Origin: Victivallaceae bacterium
Lineage (GTDB): Bacteria > Verrucomicrobiota > Lentisphaeria > Victivallales > Victivallaceae
NCBI GenBank assembly: GCA_021647315.1
Contig: JAKIUY010000008.1
Location: 1-64,000 of the forward strand
DNA: 64,000 nt
Direction of reading: 5' to 3'
Below the pieces are notes generated by a model. That model ran no database searches, had not been told where the DNA came from, and saw only the letters and a list, made by a program, of their open reading frames with translations. Shown here piece by piece: positions 1 to 8,011 of the stretch (within the stretch, counting starts at the first letter, position 1; each line of letters starts with the position of its first letter). Position numbers and translations under genes: made by a program.

Positions 1-340
1 CGCCGCCGTCACGATTGCCCCCGTCACGATTCCCGCCACCGTAACCACCACGACCACCACCGCCACCGCCACCGCCACCACCACCACCGCTATTACGCGG
101 CTTAGGCTTAGACTCATTGACGCGCAGTTTGCGGCCCATGAATTCCTGTTCGTTAGTAGCTTCGATTGCAGTGTTTGCTTCGTCGTTGTCCGGCATCTCT
201 ACGAAGCCGAAACCTTTTGATTGACTGGAAAATTTATCCATGATAATACGGGCTGAATTAACGGTTCCGTACTGTCCGAACAGTTCCTGCAAACTTTTGT
301 CATCTGCCTGGTAAGGCAGGTTTCCTACATAAATATCCAT
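1..340 (-). CDS. RRM-domain RNA-binding protein, glycine-rich tail, 3' end beyond the window
   Basis: The minus-strand reading from the ATG at 340 gives MDIYVGNLPYQADDKSLQEL, a typical start of a bacterial single-RRM protein. RNP2 is IYVGNL (residues 3-8) and RNP1 is KGFGFVEM (about 42-49). After about residue 80 the protein turns into a glycine/arginine/aspartate-rich tail with a run of glycines and a GGNRD repeat, and it is still open at position 1, so the C-terminus is missing. The ribosome binding site AAAGGA lies about 10 bases upstream. Proteins of this family bind RNA in the cytoplasm and are often cold-inducible in cyanobacteria and PVC bacteria; the target here is unknown. The family call is firm, the cold-shock role is inference. 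Confidence 0.9.
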   Translation of the reverse strand, partial: MDIYVGNLPYQADDKSLQELFGQYGTVNSARIIMDKFSSQSKGFGFVEMPDNDEANTAIEATNEQEFMGRKLRVNESKPKPRNSGGGGGGGGGGGGRGGYGGGNRDGGNRDGG

Positions 341-873
341 TATATGATATATCCTTTGTGTGTGTCATCTGTTTCTGTTGCCGATAATAGCACATTGACA
401 CTGAGTGCGGGGATCGGTGACGGTCAAAACTGACCGCTTTATAAATTATATACCCGTTGAGTCAGTGGGTAATTTATTTTTTCATTATTTTAAATTAAAA
501 ACTCGGGAATAGCAGTTTAGTATACAGGTATGGTGGGTGGAAAATATAATCACTGTCTTTCACTTTGCTTAAGTGCCGGTTTGCAGATTTTACTGAGATC
601 TGCATCTGTGGGATATTGTGAATGCCCGTCCGTCCCTCGTTTAGACTTCTTCAATTAAGGGACCATTTTTTTAAACTCTTTATTTACTTTTCTCTTATCT
701 GTAACTGTTCTAGCTCCATTTGCTTTGATTATAAGGGGCTTAATATACTGCAATCGATTAACTTTGCAACCCCAGCAGTTTTATTTATACGGTTTATTGT
801 GCTACACTATTTGGAAAATTGAAAACAGAGGATAGATTTAGGTTATATCTTATGATTAACTGGAGCACTGACC
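341..873. other. Intergenic region between divergent RRM gene and recD2
   Basis: About 530 bases lie between the start codons of two divergent genes. Besides the RRM leader and its TATAAT, there is a TACCC/GGGTA hairpin at 451-471. A 66-codon open frame at 622-822 has no ribosome binding site and a hydrophobic low-complexity product, so it is not accepted as a gene. No RNA gene was seen. Confidence 0.5.
422..450 (-). promoter_or_regulatory. Promoter -10 and 5' UTR hairpin of the RRM gene
   Basis: On the minus strand a TATAAT hexamer sits at 450-445, roughly 105 bases ahead of the RRM start codon. Just downstream, GGTCA/TGACC arms (422-434) form a small hairpin with an AAAC/GTTT loop. A long, structured leader is what cold-regulated RRM mRNAs often have. 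No clear -35 box was found, so this is a candidate only. Confidence 0.4.
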
Positions 874-3045
874 TTGACAACTGGATTGACACAACAGACT
901 TTGCGTGGCGAAATTCGTCGCGTGGTATATGAAAATACAGAGAACGGCTATTCCGTCATCAAAATAGTTGATGGCCGTGGGGTAGAGCATACCTTGGTCG
1001 GCAAGATCCCCGGTGCGCATAGCGGTGAACATATCGAGGTTGTCGGGCATTGGGAGAAACATAGTGATTTCGGACGGCAACTGAAAATAAGTGAATATCA
1101 ATTTACTCTGCCATCGACACCGGAAGGTATTGAACGTTATCTGGCCTCGGGTATTCTGCCCGGGGTTGGTCCGAAAACTGCGAAGAGTATTGTTGAACGG
1201 TTCGGTGAAAAAACACTGGATATTATGAACAACTATTCATCGCGGCTCAAAGAGGTGCCGGGTGTCGGCAAGAAGAGTATTGATAAAATCAGAGCTGCGT
1301 GGGATGAACAGAAAAGCCGTTCAGCCATCTTTGTTTTTCTCCAGGGACTGAAAATCAGCAGTGCTTATTGCTTGAAAATATATAAAACTTATGGTGACGC
1401 GTCAGCGGCCGTGGTCAAGAAAAATCCCTATCAACTAGCGGATGAGGTTAAGGGTATCGGTTTTATTATGGCGGATCAGGTTGCCGGAGCACTTGGTATA
1501 GAGAAGAATTCTCTTGAGCGTCTGGTTGCCGGTGTTCGATACGCGATTAATCAACTTACTCAGGTTGGACACTGTTGCTGCCCTGAACCCGAATTTATTG
1601 AATATGCAGAAAAACTGCTGGATGTTGATGGCGCTGCTGTACAGCGTGGTATTGTCAGGGCCTCAGAACTGCATGAAATCGTGGTTGACTGTGATCCGCA
1701 TAGTTCTCGGAAACGGATGATTTATCCACCGATACTGTTTGCTGCTGAGGTAGAGTTGCCGAAAATAATGCACCGCTTAGCTTCGGTGCCACGTCACCGT
1801 GGTGGGGCAATTATGAATATTCCACCTCAGACTGGAGTAAAACTGTCAACCCAGCAACTGTCAGCAGTTGAAAAGGTTGGGCAATATGCATTCTCAATTA
1901 TTACCGGTGGACCTGGGGTTGGAAAAACTACGGTGGTCGGAGAAATTGTTCGCCGGGCTGATGCCGCTAAACTAACAGTAGCATTAGCGGCACCGACAGG
2001 CAGGGCGGCAAAACGGCTTGCGGAAACCTCACGACGGGCTGCTGCGACTATTCATCGACTGCTAAAATGGGACCCGGCCAAAAATTGTTTTGTCTATAAT
2101 GCCGATCGTCCATTGAAATGTGATCTGCTGATTGTTGATGAGGTATCGATGCTTGATTTGCCATTGGCACTGTTTCTCTTCCGGGCGGTAAGGCCGGGGA
2201 CAACGGTGGTGTTGGTTGGCGATGCTGATCAGTTGCCATCGGTTGGACCGGGGCGGGTGCTGGGGGATTTTATCAACAGCCGGCTATTTGCTGTAACTCA
2301 TCTTTCAGAAATATTCCGTCAAGGCGCGGGCAGCAGTATTGTTGCCAGTGCGCATCAGGTCAATCGTGGTCAAATGCCGAATTTGGAGTCGGCAGCTCAA
2401 CGGCGGCTTAATGATTTTTACTGGATTGAACAGGACGACCCTGAACTTGCCCTTGATCTGATTGTGCGGATGCAGTGTGAACGGATCCCACAGCGTTTTA
2501 AGCTTGATTCAATCCGGGATATTCAAACTTTGACTCCGATGAATCGCGGCGTCTGCGGCACGATTAATCTCAACAAAATGTTGCAGGAAAACCTCAACCC
2601 AGGTGGTGGCAAACCGCAATTCAGGTTAGGTGAAAAAGTTTTTCGCGGCGGTGATAAAGTGATGCAGACGGTCAATAACTATGATAAGAAAGTTTTTAAT
2701 GGCGATATGGGCAGAATCGGTGCGATTGATACGCACGGTAATAAATTTCAGGTCTATTTCGGTCAGCATGCGGTTGAATATGAATTTGTCGAAGCCGAAC
2801 AGCTCACTTTAGCCTACGCGATTACCGTACATAAATCTCAGGGGAGTGAGTTCCCCGCCGTGATTATTCCCATCCTGACCCAGCATTATATTATGTTGCA
2901 ACGCAATCTGATTTACACCGCAATGACCCGGGCTCGGCAACTTCTGATTTTTGTCGGCAGTCGTAAAGCACTGTCCATTGCAGTCCGCAATTCAACCGTT
3001 CAACCCCGTCACGCACAGCTACTGGAAAGATTGCTGAAAACTTGA
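874..3045 (+). CDS. recD2: RecD2-type ATP-dependent DNA helicase
   Basis: 723 residues, the usual length for RecD-like helicases of organisms without RecBC. An N-terminal OB-like region (about 10-80) is followed by tandem helix-hairpin-helix motifs with PGVGPKTAKSI and VPGVGKKSIDKI (about 95-140). The SF1B helicase core has Walker A GGPGVGKTT at 345-353, DEVSM at 422-426, and the C-terminal TVHKSQGSEF motif at 651-660. It should be a 5'-3' DNA helicase acting in repair. The start is TTG at 874: an in-frame stop lies at 853-855, there is no ATG between, and GGAG at 862-865 has ideal spacing. It stands alone, divergent from the RRM gene. Confidence 0.93.
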   Translation: MTTGLTQQTLRGEIRRVVYENTENGYSVIKIVDGRGVEHTLVGKIPGAHSGEHIEVVGHWEKHSDFGRQLKISEYQFTLPSTPEGIERYLASGILPGVGPKTAKSIVERFGEKTLDIMNNYSSRLKEVPGVGKKSIDKIRAAWDEQKSRSAIFVFLQGLKISSAYCLKIYKTYGDASAAVVKKNPYQLADEVKGIGFIMADQVAGALGIEKNSLERLVAGVRYAINQLTQVGHCCCPEPEFIEYAEKLLDVDGAAVQRGIVRASELHEIVVDCDPHSSRKRMIYPPILFAAEVELPKIMHRLASVPRHRGGAIMNIPPQTGVKLSTQQLSAVEKVGQYAFSIITGGPGVGKTTVVGEIVRRADAAKLTVALAAPTGRAAKRLAETSRRAAATIHRLLKWDPAKNCFVYNADRPLKCDLLIVDEVSMLDLPLALFLFRAVRPGTTVVLVGDADQLPSVGPGRVLGDFINSRLFAVTHLSEIFRQGAGSSIVASAHQVNRGQMPNLESAAQRRLNDFYWIEQDDPELALDLIVRMQCERIPQRFKLDSIRDIQTLTPMNRGVCGTINLNKMLQENLNPGGGKPQFRLGEKVFRGGDKVMQTVNNYDKKVFNGDMGRIGAIDTHGNKFQVYFGQHAVEYEFVEAEQLTLAYAITVHKSQGSEFPAVIIPILTQHYIMLQRNLIYTAMTRARQLLIFVGSRKALSIAVRNSTVQPRHAQLLERLLKT

Positions 3046-3292
3046 AAGTGTGGTGCTTGGTGCTTGGGGAAAGCTATTACGCAGAGGTTCACAGAGGGAA
3101 ATATTGGTACTGCTAACCGCCATTTTCTTGTTTTTTACTTTTTTGTCAAAGTTAACTTGCTGATAGATGAAATATTACATTTTATTTTCCAACAATAGAA
3201 TATTTATAAAAATCATTCTGCTGTTAATTATTCAGCCTTCTAGCTTTTGCCTTAAAAAAATCATTTTGCCAGATTTTTGGTTGTGGCTTGGG

Positions 3293-4252
3293 TTATAACG
3301 GTTTTACTGAGTTGCGTTCTATTAAAATATTTGGCAGTCTTAGCTGTAATTCAGCTTGATCGTCACCGTTGGCCAGGGCTATGGCACGTTCAGCAACCAT
3401 TTGACCGATTTTTTTCAACTGTTGGTCAATTGTTGTGTAAGCCGGAATTAAATAAGGCGAAGTTTCAGCATCTTCAAAAGTAATTATCGAAATATCTTCA
3501 GGTATTTTTTTACCGAGAATCTCGAGCGCATTATGAAATTTAACTAAATTGACCTCCTGGCTGTAGATAATGGCAGTGGCACCGGCATAAAGCAGGCGTG
3601 CCACTGGATCAAGTAATTGATCCGAGGAGTATTTTTCGATAAGGGCTTCGTCTACCTCAATTTTATGTTTGGCTAAGGCTTGACAGTAACCGTCATGACG
3701 TTCGCTTAATCCCCAGCCGGAAATCTTCAGTTCCAGAAAACCGATCTTGTGATGCCCTTTGCCGACGAGATGGTTGACAGCTTTAATCACCCCGCTTTTG
3801 TGATCTGAACAGATTGATGCTAAACCTTCAGCCTCTTTGTTTACCAGTAAAACAGGTAAATCAATTTCCCTTATCTGTTCAACAACCTCACTGTAATTGC
3901 CGGAAAGGTCAATTAAGCATTTAAATGAATTACGGTGCAAATATTTGAGATTGTCTGCTGGCATGATCTCAATTGACAGTTCATGTTCAAACAAATAGGA
4001 TGATATGCCGTAAATCAATGGTGAATTGTAGGCATTGAATTGCAGATATTCACCGCCCCGCATAATTAACGCATAGGTTTCCCGCGGTCTGAAACTGTTT
4101 GGCGCATAGCCGAACTCCCTGGCAATAGCTAATACTTTATTCCTCAATTCCGGCCGTACATAAGGATGACGACTGAATACCCGGGATACGGTTGCGGTTG
4201 ATACTCCTGCGGCTGCAGCAATTTTTTTTATGTTTCCACTCTCTTTTTTCAT
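3293..4252 (-). CDS. LacI-family transcriptional regulator
   Basis: 319 residues. The N-terminal helix-turn-helix NIKKIAAAAGVSTATVSRVF (residues 8-27) and the hinge-helix region are typical of LacI/GalR regulators; the rest is a periplasmic-binding-like sugar sensor ending in QLKKIGQMVAERAI. The ribosome binding site AAGGA precedes the ATG. It is divergent from the prepilin-like gene and the carbohydrate locus. A perfect LacI-type operator at 4413-4427 overlaps the promoter of that locus and further palindromes at 4298-4321 lie before its own gene, so it probably represses the locus and itself. The effector sugar cannot be read from the sequence. Confidence 0.93.
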   Translation of the reverse strand: MKKESGNIKKIAAAAGVSTATVSRVFSRHPYVRPELRNKVLAIAREFGYAPNSFRPRETYALIMRGGEYLQFNAYNSPLIYGISSYLFEHELSIEIMPADNLKYLHRNSFKCLIDLSGNYSEVVEQIREIDLPVLLVNKEAEGLASICSDHKSGVIKAVNHLVGKGHHKIGFLELKISGWGLSERHDGYCQALAKHKIEVDEALIEKYSSDQLLDPVARLLYAGATAIIYSQEVNLVKFHNALEILGKKIPEDISIITFEDAETSPYLIPAYTTIDQQLKKIGQMVAERAIALANGDDQAELQLRLPNILIERNSVKPL

Positions 4253-4297
4253 GTTGCATTCCTTATATTACACATTATCATCATAAAGTATGAAAAT

Positions 4298-4321
4298 ATT
4301 ACATACTGTTATGTAATAACA
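4298..4321. promoter_or_regulatory. Overlapping palindromes upstream of lacI-type gene (candidate autoregulatory operator)
   Basis: ATTACATA-CTGT-TATGTAAT (4298-4317) is a perfect 8-bp inverted repeat. Overlapping it, TGTTAT-GTA-ATAACA (4307-4321) has perfect 6-bp arms and resembles TGTTA...TAACA LacI-family operators. The position, 45-70 bp ahead of the regulator start, suits autorepression. Binding is inferred. Confidence 0.45.
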
Positions 4322-4381
4322 TGTTTATGTAGAAAAGTCAAGTGTAAAAGCAGTTTTTTTGAAAAATATTCATCTTTTATC

Positions 4382-4410
4382 TTGACAAAAGCAGTTTAAT
4401 GCTCTATAAT
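4382..4410 (+). promoter_or_regulatory. Consensus sigma-70 promoter of the carbohydrate locus
   Basis: TTGACA at 4382-4387 and TATAAT at 4405-4410 are separated by exactly 17 bp, a perfect match to the housekeeping consensus at both boxes. It reads toward the prepilin-like gene. Such a strong promoter would need repression, which the operator just downstream could supply. Confidence 0.85.
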
Positions 4411-4412
4411 GT

Positions 4413-4427
4413 ATGTAACCGTTACAT
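4413..4427. promoter_or_regulatory. LacI-family operator overlapping the transcription start
   Basis: ATGTAAC-C-GTTACAT is a perfect inverted repeat with 7-bp arms. Its core TGTAACCGTTACA matches the general LacI/GalR operator pattern. It begins 3 bp after the -10 box, so bound repressor would cover the start site. The divergent LacI-family protein is the obvious candidate ligand. Confidence 0.75.
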
Positions 4428-4524
4428 GTTGATTGTTTGGATAATATGTTTGGGTAGCAGTGGCGCAATAGTGTTCCATTATAAATGTAAATAATAATTA
4501 AAAAAAAGGAACAGGAAGATAAAC

Positions 4525-4623
4525 AAAGTAACCGTAGTAAATTTATTAACCAGAGAAACAGAAGGAGAAGGAAGATGAAAAAAATAACCGCAGTAAAATT
4601 ATTAACCAGACAAACAGAAGGAA
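4525..4623 (+). repeat. Imperfect tandem repeat (56-bp period) in the prepilin-gene leader, each copy ending in a ribosome binding site
   Basis: Positions 4525-4567 and 4581-4623 are near copies offset by 56 bp; both contain TAACCG...GTAAA.TTATTAACCAGA and end in AACAGAAGGA. Each copy supplies a Shine-Dalgarno sequence followed by an in-frame ATG (4575 and 4632). A related stretch, AAAATTATTAACCA, recurs at about 7959 ahead of another gene of the locus. Confidence 0.75.
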
Positions 4624-4631
4624 GTTTTAGC

Positions 4632-5339
4632 ATGAAATTAATACGCACGAAAACTGTCGGAATGAAGGATTTTACCCTCATTGAATTGCTCGTTGTAATC
4701 GCTATTATTGCCATTCTGGCCAGTATGTTGTTGCCGGCGTTGAATATGGCTCGGGAGAAAGCTCGTACAGCCACCTGTCAAAACAACATGAAGCAGATGG
4801 GGCTGGCTTTTCTGTTTTATACTGATGATTATGATGATTATATGCCCCCTGCTCGTGAGCAGGGAATAACGCCGTGGCAGACTTGGGCACAACGTTGGGA
4901 ATACTGGGCAATGACCTATATTGGCAAGGGCGCGAGCTGGGACTCAACTACCGATGCGGCGCCGCTTTTCACCTGTCCGGCAACGCCGGATACCTATGCA
5001 TTTGCCGGTTCTGGAAAGCTGGGTAATTATACATACAACAGGCGTCTTGGTGACAGAAAAAGCGACGGCACTTACAGGACGGATTGCTCCCCTAAGAAGC
5101 TTAGTCGATGCCGAAAACCTACTAAAGCCGGCGTTTTGTCGGACGGGTATCCATTAAAGTTTCAGTTGACCTATAATATTGGTTGGGGAAATGCCAATTC
5201 TTATCTTGATTCCCGGCATCAGTTGGGGTGCAATACGCTTTTTGCCGATAACCATGTAAAAAAAATCACCCCGCTGCGACAGTCGCCCATGGATAATTAT
5301 ATAATCTATGCTTATAAAGGGAACAAAATATGGCCTTAG
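4632..5339 (+). CDS. Prepilin-type N-terminal methylation domain protein (pseudopilin-like)
   Basis: The N-terminus carries the type IV prepilin leader and helix: MKD then [20 protein letters not shown], with the conserved Glu at +5 after the cleavage site. The C-terminal region has [14 protein letters not shown], the H-x9-D[G/N] signature of the prepilin-processing-associated family abundant in Planctomycetes and Lentisphaerota. The product is probably exported, cleaved by a prepilin peptidase and exposed at the surface; its actual job is not known. An in-frame ATG at 4575 also has an excellent ribosome binding site but would give an unusually long leader (about 32 residues) encoded by the duplicated repeat, so 4632 (GGAAG, 7-base spacing) is preferred. 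It is the first gene after the LacI-controlled promoter. Confidence 0.88.
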   Translation: MKLIRTKTVGMKDFTLIELLVVIAIIAILASMLLPALNMAREKARTATCQNNMKQMGLAFLFYTDDYDDYMPPAREQGITPWQTWAQRWEYWAMTYIGKGASWDSTTDAAPLFTCPATPDTYAFAGSGKLGNYTYNRRLGDRKSDGTYRTDCSPKKLSRCRKPTKAGVLSDGYPLKFQLTYNIGWGNANSYLDSRHQLGCNTLFADNHVKKITPLRQSPMDNYIIYAYKGNKIWP

Positions 5340-5484
5340 CAGGCGATTGAATAATATTAGAGACAGGATAATGAATTTATTGTTGTGCCTGTCACATAAT
5401 AACCTGATTTTAAAGAGGTTGCATAGTCACTGTGCTTAGATAAATAATAAAAAAGTAAACAAACGTAAAAAATAAGGAATAGTC

Positions 5485-7683
5485 ATGATTTTTTTTCATC
5501 GAAAACTGTCAGTCTGGATCATGTTGGTCATTGGGGTAATTTTCATAACAAGTTCAGTCCAGGCGGCTACGCCATTGGCGAGTAAAAAAGTGGCATTTAA
5601 AATCCGGGCTTATCAGCAGACTCTTTTTATAAGTAAAAAGAGACCAATGCAATTTTATCTGAATCGTCTAGATAAGTTGGCCGGACTGGGCTACAATATG
5701 GTTATTTTCAGTATGGGGCATCCTAAGCGTTCAAGCATTGCAATGCAACCGGATGGTACAATAAAGCTTAGGAATGCCAATAAAGCTGATTACAGGCGAC
5801 TTATTGAATATGCAAATAAGCTTGGTATAGAGGTGGTTTTCGGCATGAAATTTGTCGGTAAAACCTTTTCATTGGTTAAACCGATGTTAAAGAAATATCC
5901 TGAGTTGCTTATTAATCAAAAACATGCCACTACGGTTGTGAATTTAAAATATAAACCTGATGGCAAACGCAATGCCTATGAAATGGCAATTTTGCCACAA
6001 ATTGATTTTTTGCTGGCACTTTATCCGAAAAATCGACCGGCAAAATATTTTCTGCTCGGGATTGATGAATTTCATGCCGCTGATATGGCAATTCTAGCCA
6101 AGTCGTTAAATGTTACTCCTGAAAAAGCATTTGCGATGTCACTTGAACAGGGTACCGAATTCCTGATCAGGAAAAATGTTACTCCAATAATCTGGGGTGA
6201 TGTATTACTGTCGGCAAAACTTGCGGGACCTGATTCAGGAATTACGTTTAATGGTTATAAGCCGGATGCCCGACTTAAACTTAAATTGGGTGCTGCGTAT
6301 AATGGAGATGGTTTCCAGACGAAGAGATATAAACTGTTTCTGATGGTAAATTATCTCAAGAATAAAAACAAAATAATTGTTGCTGACTGGCATTACAAAC
6401 CATCATCCACCGGTGAATTCCCATCTGTAGATTATTTTCAGCAGCTTGGGTTTAAAGATGTCTGGCCCGCCACTTGGTTCCGTGAAAAAAATATTCGTCA
6501 ATTTTCACGTTATGCGAAGAACATGAAATGCGGTGGGATGATTGCGACAGTCTGGCATCTTGCTTATTATTCTTACCTGTCACCGGAATTTGATGCTACG
6601 GTCAAACAGTCTGCTGTTTACTTTGACAATCCGGCATTTAATCAGCCGAAAAAAGAGTCTTTAAAATATGAACTTATGGACGAAAGAGGTAATCTTTTGG
6701 GTAATGAAACAGTAACTGGTTATATTCCTGTTTCGGTAAATAAAGTGCGTTTCCGAACCGATGAGCCGAAAAATTTTAAATATGACAAACATAAACTTTT
6801 CATGGTTCCTTATGAGAAGCCGGGGTATAATATAGAAATTGCTCTCGAAAAAAATAAAAACGGGGATTTGGTGGGAGTTTTTGAATTGTCGCATGATAAA
6901 ATGGTTTTTAAAAGAGCTATGCAGTTTATGCTGAAAGTTATTCATTCTGATTCAAAAAACAGTTATACTTCAATCAGTACAAGTCTTCATGGTTTTGTCT
7001 ATGGCGGTAAGAAACCCAGCAAATTTGAGACTAAAAACAGCGGTTTGTTATCGATAGATTTTGCCGGAGTTACTCCGCAGCAGAAAGCAGCGTTGTGGTT
7101 TAATGGTACATGCGCGACTCCGATTCATATTGATAATGGAACCGGTAAAGCGGCGATTACAGCGGAAGGTCTGAATGTCGGGGCGATTGCGTCAGCCTGG
7201 GCCGCACCGTCAAATGCATTGAATGAACAGTTTAGCAGGGCTTTCAAGCTTAATCTTGAAGTTAAAATGACTGACCAGATAACTGGGGGTAATTATGCGG
7301 CACTTTTTACCAAAGGCTCATATAATTCAGGATTTCGTCTTCTCGTTAAAAAGAGCGGGCAATTATTATTTCAAATGTCAAGAATGTTTGGAAAGAATCC
7401 ATTGAATTTATTAACCAATTATAAAATACCGCTTAATAAATGGGTGAAAATTTCGGTTACATATCGTGCACCAGAGAATGGGGTTCCCGGGGAGGCTACA
7501 TTGACGGTTGATGATCGAAAAACAATTACCGCAAAAGTACCTCGTAATATTGATAATAACGAAGTTACTAGAGTTATCGGTATCGGTTGTCAGTTTAGAG
7601 AAATGCCTCTGGTGATGCGGAAAAAAAAGAAATACTATCCAAACTTTCCGGGATTTATACGCAATATATTTATATCGAAGTGA
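5485..7683 (+). CDS. Secreted TIM-barrel (GH20-like) protein with C-terminal jelly-roll domain
   Basis: 732 residues with a signal peptide (membrane helix about 10-25, cleavage near VQAA). The N-terminal half reads as a TIM barrel: repeated alpha/beta blocks, LLGIDEFHAADM (an acidic pair at a strand end, as in GH20-type hexosaminidases), IIVADWHY, and GGMIATVWHLAYY. About 550-732 looks like a concanavalin A/LamG-type sandwich (VGAIASAWAAPSN, KWVKISVTYRAP). The ribosome binding site AAGGAA supports the ATG. It is probably an exported glycoside hydrolase or glycan-binding protein of the LacI-controlled locus. The GH20 resemblance is by eye only; the exact family is open. Confidence 0.6.
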   Translation: MIFFHRKLSVWIMLVIGVIFITSSVQAATPLASKKVAFKIRAYQQTLFISKKRPMQFYLNRLDKLAGLGYNMVIFSMGHPKRSSIAMQPDGTIKLRNANKADYRRLIEYANKLGIEVVFGMKFVGKTFSLVKPMLKKYPELLINQKHATTVVNLKYKPDGKRNAYEMAILPQIDFLLALYPKNRPAKYFLLGIDEFHAADMAILAKSLNVTPEKAFAMSLEQGTEFLIRKNVTPIIWGDVLLSAKLAGPDSGITFNGYKPDARLKLKLGAAYNGDGFQTKRYKLFLMVNYLKNKNKIIVADWHYKPSSTGEFPSVDYFQQLGFKDVWPATWFREKNIRQFSRYAKNMKCGGMIATVWHLAYYSYLSPEFDATVKQSAVYFDNPAFNQPKKESLKYELMDERGNLLGNETVTGYIPVSVNKVRFRTDEPKNFKYDKHKLFMVPYEKPGYNIEIALEKNKNGDLVGVFELSHDKMVFKRAMQFMLKVIHSDSKNSYTSISTSLHGFVYGGKKPSKFETKNSGLLSIDFAGVTPQQKAALWFNGTCATPIHIDNGTGKAAITAEGLNVGAIASAWAAPSNALNEQFSRAFKLNLEVKMTDQITGGNYAALFTKGSYNSGFRLLVKKSGQLLFQMSRMFGKNPLNLLTNYKIPLNKWVKISVTYRAPENGVPGEATLTVDDRKTITAKVPRNIDNNEVTRVIGIGCQFREMPLVMRKKKKYYPNFPGFIRNIFISK

Positions 7684-8011
7684 TTGACCTGATAATCAAT
7701 TACCACGGTCGGAAATAGGTTGAACATAACTGGCTCCGCCGGAACTAAAAACAGTACCTTGCGACTTCCAGGCGCATAGGCAAATAATCCCCATGGGGAT
7801 TAGGGGGTTGCGCCAGAATGTCGCCTGTTGAAAACCGCAAAGCGAACGTACTAGGAAATACAAATTCCTATTACATTAAAATAGTCTGGTTTTTCAGTCA
7901 TTTTGACTGATGAATGTCGTTCATGGATCATGAAAATAGTTTTCAGTGGTTCAACGCAAAATTATTAACCAACACAAGCCTCATTTTTATAATTGGCTAA
8001 TGGAGATGATT
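7684..8011 (+). other. Structured intergenic segment with several strong hairpins
   Basis: The region holds TAATCCCC-AT-GGGGATTA (7785-7802), a perfect 18-bp palindrome, nested inside GGCGCA (7771-7776)/TGCGCC (7809-7814). Then come TAGGAA/TTCCTA (7852-7870), TCAGTCA-TTT-TGACTGA (7894-7910) and ATGAA/TTCAT (7910-7924). There is no U-run, so this is not a simple terminator. It could be a leader RNA of the next gene or a processed intergenic RNA. GGCGCATAGGC (7771-7781) also occurs at 13269-13279 in another gap of this locus. Confidence 0.45.
7720..7747 (-). repeat. 28-bp dispersed hairpin repeat, copy 1 (minus orientation)
   Basis: The minus strand reads TTAGTTCCGGC, then GGA, then GCCAGTTATGTTCAA. 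It matches copies at 49365-49391 and 55861-55889. The stem CCGGC/GCC(A/G)G is kept by a G-U pair. The orientation differs from neighbouring genes here. Confidence 0.6.

Noticed and set aside
622-822. 66-codon open frame in the gap before recD2
   Set aside because: No ribosome binding site, biased hydrophobic composition, ends just before the recD2 leader; looks like chance in AT-rich DNA.
4370-4774. 134-codon minus-strand frame over the promoter and prepilin start
   Set aside because: It covers a consensus promoter, an operator and the prepilin signal on the other strand; it is a shadow reading.
7684-7945. Possible cyclic-di-GMP (GEMM) or cobalamin riboswitch
   Set aside because: Short pieces such as CGCAAAGC resemble GEMM, but the GNRA tetraloop, receptor and overall order do not fit either class.
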